A stretch of 64,000 bases of DNA, taken from contig NZ_AP025281.1 in assembly GCF_024347195.1 (NCBI RefSeq), positions 4,650,001-4,714,000 on the forward strand. The letters run 5' to 3'. The notes beneath the pieces are model-generated. The model saw nothing but the letters and a program-made list of their open reading frames with translations, had not been told where the DNA came from and ran no database searches. Numbering within the stretch: the first letter of the stretch is position 1; each line of letters begins with the position of its first letter. This stretch comes from Aliamphritea hakodatensis (GTDB lineage Bacteria > Pseudomonadota > Gammaproteobacteria > Pseudomonadales > Balneatricaceae). This document shows, piece after piece, positions 49,257 through 58,097 of the stretch. Both the position numbers and the translations under genes were made by a program.

Positions 49257-49722
49257 TTCTTCACCCTCTATTCACGTCGCTCCACGGCGACGGATCACTA
49301 GTTACGATACTGCAGACGTGCGCAAACCGCCCACCGGCGATTCGACATCATCCAGCAGGCTCTTGCAAAGGCTCGGGGTATTGAGGCAGGCAGGAGCAAT
49401 CTTAATTCGGCACCAATCTGAGGATCAACTCGGGAAAGGTCCTGAATAAATAAGCTGGGTGACGCTTATTTAACCTGGCCTTCGGGGTAACCTACATGAG
49501 CCAGAGAGATAAATTTTTGAGGCAGCAATTCTGCCATTAAGTCAATGATTATTCAAGCAGTCGGGGAATTCCCCCGGTACAGAAAACCGGGTGATGCAGA
49601 ATGTTCAGATTGAATGCTATAGTGGCGGCAACAGCGATAAAAAAATGTGGTGTGCACACCCACATAAAAGCTACATAACAAGTCATTATAAGGCGTGAGT
49701 CAGCCGCCATGGAGACAACCCG
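49257..49722. other. ilvI upstream region (466 bp, no gene)
   Basis: Non-coding space between divergent ilvI and the 88-residue gene. It holds a perfect 9-bp dyad TAAATAAGC (49447-49455) / GCTTATTTA (49464-49472), a GGGGAATTCCCC palindrome near 49565, and CCCGGT / ACCGGG a few bases beyond. A minus-strand TATAAT lies at 49685-49690 without a good -35. No convincing branched-chain leader peptide was found. Probably the ilvIH promoter and leader. Confidence 0.5.
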
Positions 49723-49989
49723 ATGAGCATTGCCGAAATTAAAAACAAAGAACGCGTTATCGACGAATTACTGCTGGTTCTGCGCAAGATCATGGTAGAA
49801 CCGGACATTTGCGAAAAAGCAATGAACGCAGCGCGCGAACATATCAACGATGAAAATGCCAATATCAGCATCGCTGAAGCGCTGTCTTCCTGCTCGAATG
49901 TGAAGATCCCGATTGAGCACAGCGAAGCCGACACCCTGTTTCTGGAAATGCTCAAAGACCTGATCCGCGACGAACAGGCCCTGTATTAA
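49723..49989 (+). CDS. Small acidic helical protein of unknown function
   Basis: 88 residues, mostly helical, no membrane segment or signal peptide, two cysteines (EPDICEK and SSCSN). GGAGACAACCCG before the ATG is a good ribosome site and a strong terminator follows, so it is a genuine monocistronic gene. Not recognised. Confidence 0.7.
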   Translation: MSIAEIKNKERVIDELLLVLRKIMVEPDICEKAMNAAREHINDENANISIAEALSSCSNVKIPIEHSEADTLFLEMLKDLIRDEQALY

Positions 49990-50006
49990 GCGCCCTGAAA
50001 ACAGAC

Positions 50007-50044
50007 AAAAACGGCGATTATCCTCCGATAACCGCCGTTTTTTT
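50007..50044 (+). terminator. Terminator after the 88-residue gene
   Basis: AAAACGGCGATTATC / GATAACCGCCGTTTT (one mismatch) with TCCTCC-side loop and a T-rich tail. The A-rich left flank could also serve rlmJ transcripts from the minus strand. Confidence 0.88.
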
Positions 50045-50095
50045 GTATCCTGAAAACGGTTGCTGAAAAATTTTCAGCCACACCGGCAACAGCAG

Positions 50096-50926
50096 TTATT
50101 CCGGGGCCAGCCACTCCAGCCGGTCAGCGGCAGCGCCTTCCGCCAGCGTACTCAGCACCCCCGGCATCGTCGCGCGGATATTATCTTCCAGCGGCCACGG
50201 CGGATTCACCATCAACATGCCACTGCCATACATCCCACCGCCATCTGCCGGGTTAATCTCAATTTCAGAGCAGAGAATATTCCGTATGCTGGTACGTTGC
50301 AGCTTATGCTTCAGGCTCTTCCAGCGGTTAGCTTCCAACAACGGGTACCAGATCGCATAACTGCCGTTGGGCCATAACTGCTTGGCCCGCTTAATAAAGG
50401 CCACCACCTGATCATATTCAGACTTATCCTCATACGCCGGATCAATCAGCACCATGCCCCGGTTCGGTTTCGGCGGCAGCATCGCCAGCACCCCTTCATA
50501 CCCGTCACGCTGATGCACCGCCACCCGGCCATCCTGACGGAAATGCCGTTTCAGCACCTGAGACTCCTGCGGATGCAGCTCCATCAGCATCAGCTTATCG
50601 CTGGCCCGGGCAAAATGCTGCGCCAGTGACGGCGAACCGGGATAAAACGCCAGCTCGCCGGATGCGTTCTGTGCCGTTACCGCTTCACAGTAGACCTCAG
50701 TGCCCTTCAGCCCTGCCTGCCACAACTTACTGATACCCGACTGGAACTCCTGATTCTTCTGCGCCTGCGCATCCGACAGATCGTACATTGCACGCCCGGA
50801 ATGAGTTTCCAGATACGACAACGGCTTATCTTTACGGGTAAGGGACTGCAACATCATGCTGAGAATCAGATGCTTATGTACATCGGCAAAATTTCCGGCA
50901 TGGTAGCCGTGCTGGTAACTGAGCAA
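50096..50926 (-). CDS. rlmJ: 23S rRNA (adenine-N6)-methyltransferase RlmJ
   Basis: 276 residues. MLSYQHGYHAGNFADVHKHL at the N-terminus, LETHSGRAMYDL, FYPGSPSLAQ, and the N6-adenine methyltransferase motif as LIDPAYEDKSEYD (DPPY with Ala in the third position). Methylates A2030 of 23S rRNA in E. coli. Monocistronic between two terminators. Confidence 0.95.
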   Translation of the reverse strand: MLSYQHGYHAGNFADVHKHLILSMMLQSLTRKDKPLSYLETHSGRAMYDLSDAQAQKNQEFQSGISKLWQAGLKGTEVYCEAVTAQNASGELAFYPGSPSLAQHFARASDKLMLMELHPQESQVLKRHFRQDGRVAVHQRDGYEGVLAMLPPKPNRGMVLIDPAYEDKSEYDQVVAFIKRAKQLWPNGSYAIWYPLLEANRWKSLKHKLQRTSIRNILCSEIEINPADGGGMYGSGMLMVNPPWPLEDNIRATMPGVLSTLAEGAAADRLEWLAPE

Positions 50927-51021
50927 AGAATTATCTCCGGTGAATCTGAAAAACGGTCATCTCTGGCGGCATTGTGCAGCAATCATCCGGCAACCGGAAG
51001 TTATTCCCGCCGCCAGAAACG

Positions 51022-51049
51022 AAAAATGCCCCTGCAAAGGGGCATTTTA
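51022..51049 (-). terminator. Terminator of the malic enzyme gene
   Basis: AAAATGCCCC-TTTGCA-GGGGCATTTTT on the minus strand, 10-bp stem. Symmetric enough to act on both strands. Confidence 0.88.
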
Positions 51050-51075
51050 ATCAGTCGCGCTCGCGCCGTGAATGC

Positions 51076-52347
51076 TTACTTATTCAGCAGTGCATCCACA
51101 GTGGTCAGCGGGTAGTGATCCGGCAGTGGCAGACGTGCTACGCCAGAATCAATTGCTGCCTGAGCAACCGCTTCAGATACCGCACCCAGCAAACGGGAAT
51201 CCGTTGGCTTAGGAATGATATAACCACGGCCGAATTCCAGAGCATCCAGATCGTAAGCCGTCAGTACTTCCTGTGGCACAGGCTCTTTCGCCAGTTCTGC
51301 CAGTGCGCGTACTGCAGCGGCTTTCATTTCTTCGTTAATGGCAGTCGCACGAACATCCAGCGCGCCACGGAAGATAAACGGGAAGCCCAGTACGTTGTTT
51401 ACCTGGTTAGGGTAATCAGAACGGCCCGTCGCCATGATCACATCATCACGGGTTTCGTGCGCCAGTTCCGGCTTAATTTCCGGATCAGGGTTTGCGCAGG
51501 CAAATACAACCGGGTTCGCTGCCATCTTCTTCAGCTGCTCAGCACCCAGCAGGTTAGGACCGGACAGACCTACGAATACGTCAGCACCGTCGATTGCATC
51601 ATCCAGCGTACGCTTATCAGTTTCAGTGGCAAACGCCGCTTTTTCAGGGGTCAGATTGTCACGGCCGGAGTGGATAACACCGGTACGGTCGATCATGTAA
51701 ATGTTTTCAACCTTAGCGCCCATGTTCACCAGCAGCTTCATGCAGGCGTGTGCAGCAGCACCGGCACCCAGACACACGATAGACGCTTCTTCCAGCTTCT
51801 TACCGGCAATTTCCAGGGCGTTGATCATACCGGCAGCGGTTACAATCGCAGTACCGTGCTGGTCATCGTGGAATACAGGAATGTTGCAGCGCTCGATCAG
51901 CGCACGTTCAACTTCAAAACACTCAGGTGCTTTGATGTCTTCCAGGTTAATACCGCCGAAGGTATCAGCAATACGGGCAACTGTATCAATCAGTGCCTGA
52001 GGGCTTTCGGAATCAACTTCAATATCGATGGAATCAACACCGGCAAATTTCTTGAACAGCAGGGATTTACCTTCCATTACCGGCTTAGACGCCAGCGGGC
52101 CAAGATCGCCAAGGCCAAGAATCGCAGAACCATTAGAGATAACTGCAACCAGGTTTCCTTTCGCCGTATACTTATACGCATTCTCAGGGTTTTCCGCGAT
52201 AGCGCGGACCGGCTCAGCCACACCAGGGCTGTAAGCCAGCGCCAGATCACGGGCAGAGGCAGCGGATGTCGTCAGCTCTACACTGATCTTACCCGGACGA
52301 GGAAACTCATGATAATCGAGTGCAGCTTGTTTCATATCTTCAGACAT
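51076..52347 (-). CDS. Malic enzyme (short, MaeB-type catalytic domain)
   Basis: 423 residues without the phosphotransacetylase-like extension of E. coli MaeB. Motifs: LALAYSPGVAEPVRAI, GDLGPLASKPVMEGK, substrate/metal region NLEDIKAPECFEVER with FHDDQHGTAIV, and the dinucleotide fold CLGAGAAAHACMKLL. Oxidatively decarboxylates malate to pyruvate; NAD versus NADP preference cannot be settled by eye. Located beside rpmE-priA-argS as in Pseudomonas. A short reading frame with a strong ribosome site precedes it. Confidence 0.93.
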   Translation of the reverse strand: MSEDMKQAALDYHEFPRPGKISVELTTSAASARDLALAYSPGVAEPVRAIAENPENAYKYTAKGNLVAVISNGSAILGLGDLGPLASKPVMEGKSLLFKKFAGVDSIDIEVDSESPQALIDTVARIADTFGGINLEDIKAPECFEVERALIERCNIPVFHDDQHGTAIVTAAGMINALEIAGKKLEEASIVCLGAGAAAHACMKLLVNMGAKVENIYMIDRTGVIHSGRDNLTPEKAAFATETDKRTLDDAIDGADVFVGLSGPNLLGAEQLKKMAANPVVFACANPDPEIKPELAHETRDDVIMATGRSDYPNQVNNVLGFPFIFRGALDVRATAINEEMKAAAVRALAELAKEPVPQEVLTAYDLDALEFGRGYIIPKPTDSRLLGAVSEAVAQAAIDSGVARLPLPDHYPLTTVDALLNK

Positions 52348-52376
52348 GGTCGCAATTCCAAGAAGTAATTTATTAG

Positions 52377-52433
52377 TTATAAGTAATCCGGAAATCTGGA
52401 TGAACAGCCCATTACTCCGACTAACAAGGGCAT
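52377..52433 (-). CDS. Putative leader peptide upstream of malic enzyme
   Basis: 18 codons (MPLLVGVMGCSSRFPDYL) with an excellent ribosome site, TAAGGAG six bases before ATG, and ending 29 bp before the malic enzyme ATG. The promoter at 52456-52484 would place the start of transcription near 52449, so this is the first translatable frame of the message. Candidate translational or attenuation control; not proven. Confidence 0.45.
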   Translation of the reverse strand: MPLLVGVMGCSSRFPDYL

Positions 52434-52455
52434 TCCAGACTCCTTAGGACTTGGC

Positions 52456-52484
52456 ATCATATAGAAAAGCCCGACGCCCCTCAA
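52456..52484 (-). promoter_or_regulatory. Probable malic enzyme promoter
   Basis: Minus-strand TTGAGG (-35, 52479-52484), 17-bp spacer, TATGAT (-10, 52456-52461). Confidence 0.6.
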
Positions 52485-52667
52485 CCGACAGAACAGTCCA
52501 AAATTCTGTAAACAAAGCGACAAAAAGTATTTCCCTCGCGACCCGACTGGGCCCATATGGCATTTATATTTGTTAATCCCTTGATTTACAGGAAGAACCA
52601 CTACCTATCCACGGGATAGATAAAAATCAGCCTAACTTCAGACTTTGGTCGGTATTTTTTGCACAGC

Positions 52668-52697
52668 AAAAAAAAAGGCGCCATCAGGCGCCTTTTT
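52668..52697 (-). terminator. Terminator of rpmE
   Basis: GGCGCC-TGAT-GGCGCC with flanking A5/T9 on the minus strand, 17 bp after rpmE. The non-coding stretch 52485-52667 between this and the malic enzyme promoter shows nothing else. Confidence 0.88.
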
Positions 52698-52713
52698 CAT
52701 ATTCTGCAATCGC

Positions 52714-52929
52714 TTACTTCTTAAGAGAGCGAGCACCGAAACGCTTGTTGAAGCGGTCAACACGGCCACCAGTGGTCGCTTCTTTCTGCTTACCGGTGTA
52801 GAAAGGGTGACACTGGCTGCAAACGTCCAGGTGAATGTCTTTGCCCAGAGTAGAACGAGTCTTAACGACGTTGCCGCAAGAACAGGTAGCGTTCATCTCT
52901 ACGTAATTAGGATGGATACCGTCTTTCAT
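52714..52929 (-). CDS. rpmE: 50S ribosomal protein L31
   Basis: 71 residues. Zinc-binding (C+) form with Cys16, Cys18, Cys37 and Cys40 (TCSCGN and VCSQCHPFYTGKQK). The C+ form serves in zinc-replete cells. Divergent from priA, a conserved pairing. Confidence 0.97.
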   Translation of the reverse strand: MKDGIHPNYVEMNATCSCGNVVKTRSTLGKDIHLDVCSQCHPFYTGKQKEATTGGRVDRFNKRFGARSLKK

Positions 52930-53160
52930 GATGAAACCTCAAGTAGTTTGTAATGCCGCCACCCGATCTTTTGCCGGGCACCGCATCCGGGCTGCCGGTT
53001 AAACCGACCACCCATGGGAATAAGGCCCGCGATTATACGCATTCAGCTGCCCACCGGCAAGCGCTTATTAAAAGGCCGTATCTGCGGCTGGTAAACCCTG
53101 TGTTAACAGGATTTAATACTCCCCTTAACCGACTTTCCAACAACTTCGAACACACCGTTA

Positions 53161-55347
53161 ATGTCATATCTGCGTCTCGCCATTCCGTCCCCCCTGCGTC
53201 GCCTGTTCGACTACCTGCCACCGGCAGACTGCGACCCTGCCACGCTGGAACCGGGCATCCGGGTAAAAGTGCCGTTTGCGAACCGCCAGCTAACCGGTGT
53301 GTTAATCGAAGTGACCGATACCACCGAGGTACCGGCCAACAAGCTAAAGCCCGCACTGGAGATTCTCGACAGCACACCGCCCCTGCCGGCCCACCTGTTG
53401 AAACTGGCCCGCTGGTCCGCCAGCTATTACCAGCACCCGGCCGGCGAAGCGCTGAGCCAGGCATTACCGGTACTGCTGCGTAAAGGGGAAGCCGACAACT
53501 ATATACCGGCGATGAAATGGCGGGCCTGCCCCGATGCCAGCACTGACAGCATCGCCAAAAACGCCAGCAAACAGCGTCAGTTATTACAGTGGCTGCTGAA
53601 CAACCCGGCCGGGCTCACACCGGAACAGCTGAAAGAAGCCGGCAGCACCAAAGCCACCCTGACAGCTCTGCAGGACAAAAACCTGATCGAACAGTTCACG
53701 CCACAGCCGGACGAACAGGCTGGCAATATTCTGCGTGAACCGCCCCTGACCCTGAACCCTCAGCAACAGACCGCCGTTGATTCACTCAGTGACGACAGCG
53801 GCTTCCGTTCGGTACTGCTCTACGGCATTACCGGCTCCGGTAAAACCGAAGTGTATCTGCAGGCCATCGAAGCCCAGCTCAAAGCAGGAAAACAGGCACT
53901 GGTACTGGTACCGGAAATCGGCCTGACGCCACAAACCGTCACCCGTTTCAAAGCCCGTTTTAATGTCAGCATTGTTTCACTGCACTCCAACCTGACGGAC
54001 AAACAGCGGCTGGAAGCCTGGCAACAGGCCCGCGCCGGGGTCGCCAAAATCGTCATCGGTACCCGCTCAGCCATATTCACCCCGCTGAAGCACCCGGGCA
54101 TTATCATCATTGATGAGGAACACGACGCCTCCTTCAAGCAGCAGGACGGCTTCCGCTACTCCGCCCGGGATGTATCCGTGATGCGCGCCCACCGGGAAAA
54201 CATTCCCATTGTGCTGGGCAGCGCCACCCCGTCGATTGAAAGCCTGTATAACGTGCAGCAAAAACGCTATCAGTGGCTGCAACTGACCCAGCGGGCCGGA
54301 AACGCCAAACCGCCCGCATTCGAATTACTCGACATCCGTCAGGACAACCTGCAGGACGGCCTCAGCCCGGCACTGATCAAACAGATCGGCGGCCATCTGC
54401 AACAGGGCAATCAGGTACTGGTATTTATTAACCGCCGGGGCTTTGCGCCGAGCCTGATGTGTCACGACTGCGGCTGGATAGCCGACTGCCGCCGCTGCGA
54501 TGCCCACATGACCCTGCACCGCAGCCCGGCCCACCTGCACTGCCACCACTGTGACAGCCAGCGTCCGATTCCCCGGGTATGTGACAGCTGCGGCTCTGCC
54601 GAACTCAAACCGGTGGGCGCGGGCACCGAACGTACCGAAAGCGCCCTGCAACAACTCTTCCCTGAAACCCCGGTGATCCGGGTCGACCGGGATACCACCC
54701 AGCGTAAACAGGCGCTACAGGACATCGTCGATCAGGTAAACCTCGGTGACCCCTGTATTCTGGTCGGCACCCAGATGCTGGCCAAAGGCCACCACTTCCC
54801 GAAAGTAACGCTAGTTGCCATCCTCAATGCCGACAGCGGACTGTTCAGTGCAGACTTCCGAGGCATGGAACGCACCGCCCAGCAGATTCTGCAAGTGGCG
54901 GGCCGGGCCGGCCGGGCTGAATTACCCGGTAAGGTGGTGATGCAAACCCACCATGCGGATCACCCCACCATTAACAGCCTGATCAACGAAGGCTATCTGG
55001 CCTTTGCCCAGCAGGAACTCAACACCCGCAACAGCGCCAACCTGCCACCGACCATCAACTGCATCATGATCCGGGCGGAAGCCCGTTATCAGGGGCAGGC
55101 AGAACGCTTCCTGATGCAGGTACGCCAGCAATTCGACCGGCAGGACGGCAAACCCCAGTGGATCGGCCCGCTGCCCTCCCCCATGGAAAAACGCGCCGGC
55201 ATGTTCCGCGCCCAGCTGCTGTTGCAAAGCCACGACCGCAAAACCCTGCACGGGCTGGTGCACCACATCACCCTGCAACTGGAAGCCTCTGCAGAAGCGC
55301 GAAAAATTCGCTGGTCGGTAGATGTCGACCCCATCGAAATGTTCTGA
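53161..55347 (+). CDS. priA: Primosomal protein N' (replication restart helicase PriA)
   Basis: 728 residues (E. coli 732). N-terminal DNA-binding domain (MSYLRLAIPSPLRRLFDYLP), Walker A YGITGSGKTEVYL, DEAH-type box DEEHDASFKQQDG, eight zinc cysteines in CHDCGWIADCRRC and CHHCDSQRPIPRVCDSCG, and motif V/VI region VGTQMLAKGHHFP to QVAGRAGRAELPG. Reloads the replisome at repaired forks. Upstream of argS. Confidence 0.97.
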   Translation: MSYLRLAIPSPLRRLFDYLPPADCDPATLEPGIRVKVPFANRQLTGVLIEVTDTTEVPANKLKPALEILDSTPPLPAHLLKLARWSASYYQHPAGEALSQALPVLLRKGEADNYIPAMKWRACPDASTDSIAKNASKQRQLLQWLLNNPAGLTPEQLKEAGSTKATLTALQDKNLIEQFTPQPDEQAGNILREPPLTLNPQQQTAVDSLSDDSGFRSVLLYGITGSGKTEVYLQAIEAQLKAGKQALVLVPEIGLTPQTVTRFKARFNVSIVSLHSNLTDKQRLEAWQQARAGVAKIVIGTRSAIFTPLKHPGIIIIDEEHDASFKQQDGFRYSARDVSVMRAHRENIPIVLGSATPSIESLYNVQQKRYQWLQLTQRAGNAKPPAFELLDIRQDNLQDGLSPALIKQIGGHLQQGNQVLVFINRRGFAPSLMCHDCGWIADCRRCDAHMTLHRSPAHLHCHHCDSQRPIPRVCDSCGSAELKPVGAGTERTESALQQLFPETPVIRVDRDTTQRKQALQDIVDQVNLGDPCILVGTQMLAKGHHFPKVTLVAILNADSGLFSADFRGMERTAQQILQVAGRAGRAELPGKVVMQTHHADHPTINSLINEGYLAFAQQELNTRNSANLPPTINCIMIRAEARYQGQAERFLMQVRQQFDRQDGKPQWIGPLPSPMEKRAGMFRAQLLLQSHDRKTLHGLVHHITLQLEASAEARKIRWSVDVDPIEMF

Positions 55348-55526
55348 TCTCCCCGCAGTGCCCGGCCACCCGGGCCTGCAGCGCCATTCACCGAAACGTC
55401 ACCGTAACAGGCCGCTAAAATTCTCCTGCGCAGCCACTTAACAAACCGCCGCCGACAGGGGATAATAGCCGGCCCTAACGATATATACGGCGTGTTCTCG
55501 CCCCAACCGGTAACAGTACATTCATC

Positions 55527-57221
55527 ATGAAACAACATATTGCGGACCTTATTAATGCTGCCCTGGACACCTTGACCGACAACGGCACTCTGCCGGCTGA
55601 CGCTCAGCGACGTATCATGGTAGAAAATACCCGCGACAAGGCGCACGGTGACTTTGCGTCCAACGTTGCCATGACACTGGCCAAAGCGGCGAAAACCAAC
55701 CCACGTCAACTGTCTCAGGCAATCTGCGACGCCCTGCCGGCGTCTGAAAACATTGCCAAAACCGAAATTGCCGGCCCGGGCTTCATCAACTTCTTCCTGG
55801 CCAGCGACGCTGCCACCGCTGTGGTTGGCCGCATTCTGGAAGCCGGTGAAAAATACGGCCACAGCGATGCCGGTGCCAACCGCAAGGTACAGGTTGAATT
55901 CGTTTCCGCTAACCCAACCGGCCCACTGCACGTAGGCCACGGCCGCGGTGCAGCCGTGGGCGACAGCATCTGCCGCCTGTTAAGTGCAACCGGCTGGGAC
56001 GTAACCGCCGAGTTCTACTACAACGACGCCGGCGCACAGATCAATAATCTGGCCCTTTCCACTCAGGCCCGCTGTAAAGGCCTTGGCCCTGATGACGCAG
56101 GCTGGCCGGAAGACGGTTACCGTGGCGACTACATTACAGAACTGGCCGCCAGCTACATGGCCGGCGACAGCATCGAAGCCGAAGACAAGCAGGTAACCGG
56201 CCAGAAAGACGCCGATGACCAGACCGCCATCCGTGATTTCGCCGTAGCCTACCTGCGCCGCGAACAGGATCAGGATCTGAAAGCCTTCGGCGTAAACTTC
56301 GACGTCTACTTCCTGGAATCCTCCCTGTACAGCGAAGGCATGGTTGAAAAAACCGTGCAGCAACTGATCGACTCCGGCTACACCTACGAGCAGGACGGCG
56401 CACTGTGGCTGAAAACCACTGAATTCGGCGACGACAAAGACCGCGTCATGCGTAAAACCGACGGCGGTTACACCTACTTCGTACCGGACGTTGCCTACCA
56501 CCTGAACAAGTGGAACCGTGGCTTCGAACGTGTGGTTAACGAACAGGGTGCCGACCACCACAGCACCATCACCCGGGTACGCGCCGGCGTGCAGGCAGTC
56601 AGCCAGAGCACCGGCATGGCCATTCCTGAAAAATGGCCAGACTACGTGCTGCACCAGATGGTGATGGTAATGCGTGGCGGTGAAGAAGTTAAAATCTCCA
56701 AACGTGCCGGCAGCTACGTCACCCTGCAGGACCTGATTGAAGAAGTGGGCCGCGATGCTACCCGTTACTTCCTGGTGGCCCGTGCTACCACGTCACAGCT
56801 GACCTTCGACATTGATCTGGCCATCTCCCAGAGCAACGACAACCCGGTTTACTACATCCAGTATGCCCACGCCCGTGTATGCAGCGTGATCGGTAAACTG
56901 GCTGAGCGCGGCTGGGAATGGAATCAGGACATGAAGGTTGATCTGGCCCTGCTGGACACCGATGCAGAAAAAGCCCTGATGAAGCGTCTGGCCACCTTCC
57001 CTGAAGTAGTACAGCGTGCTGCTGAAAACTGTGAACCGCATCAGATCGCCAACTATCTGGTAGATCTGGCCGGTGACTTCCACAGCTACTACAACAGCAA
57101 CAAGATGCTGATCGAAGATGCGGAACTGCGTAACGCCCGTATCACCCTGAGTGCGGCTTGCCGTCAGGTACTGGCCAACGGTCTGGACCTGTTAGGCGTC
57201 AGCGCACCGGAGCACATGTAA
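55527..57221 (+). CDS. argS: Arginyl-tRNA synthetase
   Basis: 564 residues. N-terminal additional domain 1, the HIGH motif as HVGHGRGAAVGD preceded by EFVSANPTGPLH, the KMSK-like KISKRAGSYVTL, and a C-terminal DALR anticodon domain ending GVSAPEHM. Class I synthetase. Followed 3 bp later by the SPOR-domain gene. Confidence 0.97.
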   Translation: MKQHIADLINAALDTLTDNGTLPADAQRRIMVENTRDKAHGDFASNVAMTLAKAAKTNPRQLSQAICDALPASENIAKTEIAGPGFINFFLASDAATAVVGRILEAGEKYGHSDAGANRKVQVEFVSANPTGPLHVGHGRGAAVGDSICRLLSATGWDVTAEFYYNDAGAQINNLALSTQARCKGLGPDDAGWPEDGYRGDYITELAASYMAGDSIEAEDKQVTGQKDADDQTAIRDFAVAYLRREQDQDLKAFGVNFDVYFLESSLYSEGMVEKTVQQLIDSGYTYEQDGALWLKTTEFGDDKDRVMRKTDGGYTYFVPDVAYHLNKWNRGFERVVNEQGADHHSTITRVRAGVQAVSQSTGMAIPEKWPDYVLHQMVMVMRGGEEVKISKRAGSYVTLQDLIEEVGRDATRYFLVARATTSQLTFDIDLAISQSNDNPVYYIQYAHARVCSVIGKLAERGWEWNQDMKVDLALLDTDAEKALMKRLATFPEVVQRAAENCEPHQIANYLVDLAGDFHSYYNSNKMLIEDAELRNARITLSAACRQVLANGLDLLGVSAPEHM

Positions 57222-57224
57222 TCC

Positions 57225-57947
57225 ATGGCACCGCGGGACTACGCCAAGAAAAAGCCACGGGGTAAAGCGGCTGCCAGCCGCGCCCCGCGGAAGAAAGCTG
57301 CACCGGCCAGACCGGCACCGCAGCCTAAATCCGGTTTCCCGCTGATCCGGGTACTGCTCAGCACCGTCTTTCTGGTCGGATTCGGCTATGCCCTGTGGCA
57401 ACTGACTCAGGTAACCCCTGATCCGCAGGCCGAGGCACAAAATGCCACGGCAGCTCCGGCAAGAACCACCAAACCGGCACCCAAACCTGCCCCTAAGCCT
57501 GTTCAGAAACAAGTGGCAAAACCTGCGCCTAAGCCAGCCCCTAAACCGGCGGCCAAACCAGCGCCAAAATCTGACAGCAGCAACTCCGGGGTACAGGTAA
57601 CGGACAAGAGCAGCGAGCATTACGAATTCTACGAAATGCTGCGTGAAAGCGAAGTGGATACCAGCAATGCCGGTACCTACAAGTCCACGCCGAAAACAGA
57701 AAAGCTGAAGAAGCGATATATTCTGCAGGCCGGCTCATTCCGCAGTGCGCAGGATGCCGAACAGATGCGCGCCAAACTGATCATTCAGGGCCTGCCCAAC
57801 GTGCACACCCGCAAGGTGACCAACAGCGACGGCAGCCTCTGGCATCAGGTACTGGCCGGCCCGTTCGACAGCCGCCTGCAGCTGAACAAAGCCCAGGACA
57901 AGCTGGTGCGGATGAACATCGACCCGTTACTGCGGGTTGCCAAATAA
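57225..57947 (+). CDS. SPOR-domain membrane protein (FtsN-like)
   Basis: 240 residues, type II membrane topology. Basic cytosolic N-terminus (KKKPRGKAAASRAPRKKAA), one helix (VLLSTVFLVGFGYALWQL), a periplasmic linker of PAPKP/KPAPKPAA repeats, then a SPOR domain (about 165-240; YILQAGSFRSAQDAEQMRAK to QVLAGPFDSRLQLNKAQDKL). SPOR domains bind denuded septal peptidoglycan. The position directly after argS and before hslVU is the standard place of this FtsN-like protein in gammaproteobacteria. Confidence 0.92.
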   Translation: MAPRDYAKKKPRGKAAASRAPRKKAAPARPAPQPKSGFPLIRVLLSTVFLVGFGYALWQLTQVTPDPQAEAQNATAAPARTTKPAPKPAPKPVQKQVAKPAPKPAPKPAAKPAPKSDSSNSGVQVTDKSSEHYEFYEMLRESEVDTSNAGTYKSTPKTEKLKKRYILQAGSFRSAQDAEQMRAKLIIQGLPNVHTRKVTNSDGSLWHQVLAGPFDSRLQLNKAQDKLVRMNIDPLLRVAK

Positions 57948-57970
57948 CCGGCGCTCCATGCGCCGGCTTA
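57948..57970 (+). terminator. Hairpin directly after the SPOR-domain gene
   Basis: CCGGCGC-TCCAT-GCGCCGG begins right at the stop codon. The following CTTAAAAAC is not T-rich, so termination would be weak or Rho-assisted. Confidence 0.55.
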
Positions 57971-57995
57971 AAAACAATCAGCCACGTGTCTGAGT

Positions 57996-58023
57996 GCGGC
58001 CAATTATCTGCTTAATTGGCCGC
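57996..58023. repeat. 11-bp inverted repeat upstream of hslV
   Basis: GCGGCCAATTA (57996-58006) and TAATTGGCCGC (58013-58023) around TCTGCT. No T tract. Lies just before the predicted heat-shock promoter, so it may be an operator or a weak terminator for the upstream unit. Confidence 0.7.
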
Positions 58024-58028
58024 CACCT

Positions 58029-58056
58029 ATTGAAATATCCCCATCCAGTCCCATAT
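58029..58056 (+). promoter_or_regulatory. Sigma-32-like heat-shock promoter of hslVU
   Basis: ATTGAAA (58029-58035; consensus CTTGAAA), 13-bp spacer, TCCCATAT (58049-58056; consensus CCCCATNT). Each element has one mismatch. hslVU is a classical sigma-32 operon in E. coli. Confidence 0.65.
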
Positions 58057-58097
58057 TGATAGTCAATCACGAACCGATACGGGACTTTATTTTACCC

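Noticed and set aside
49455..49560. 23-codon minus-strand frame (MAELLPQKFISLAHVGYPEG...) as an ilvI leader peptide
   Set aside because: No ribosome site and no run of branched-chain codons.
50974..52368. 464-codon plus-strand frame opposite malic enzyme
   Set aside because: Antisense shadow; the malic enzyme motifs on the other strand are unambiguous.
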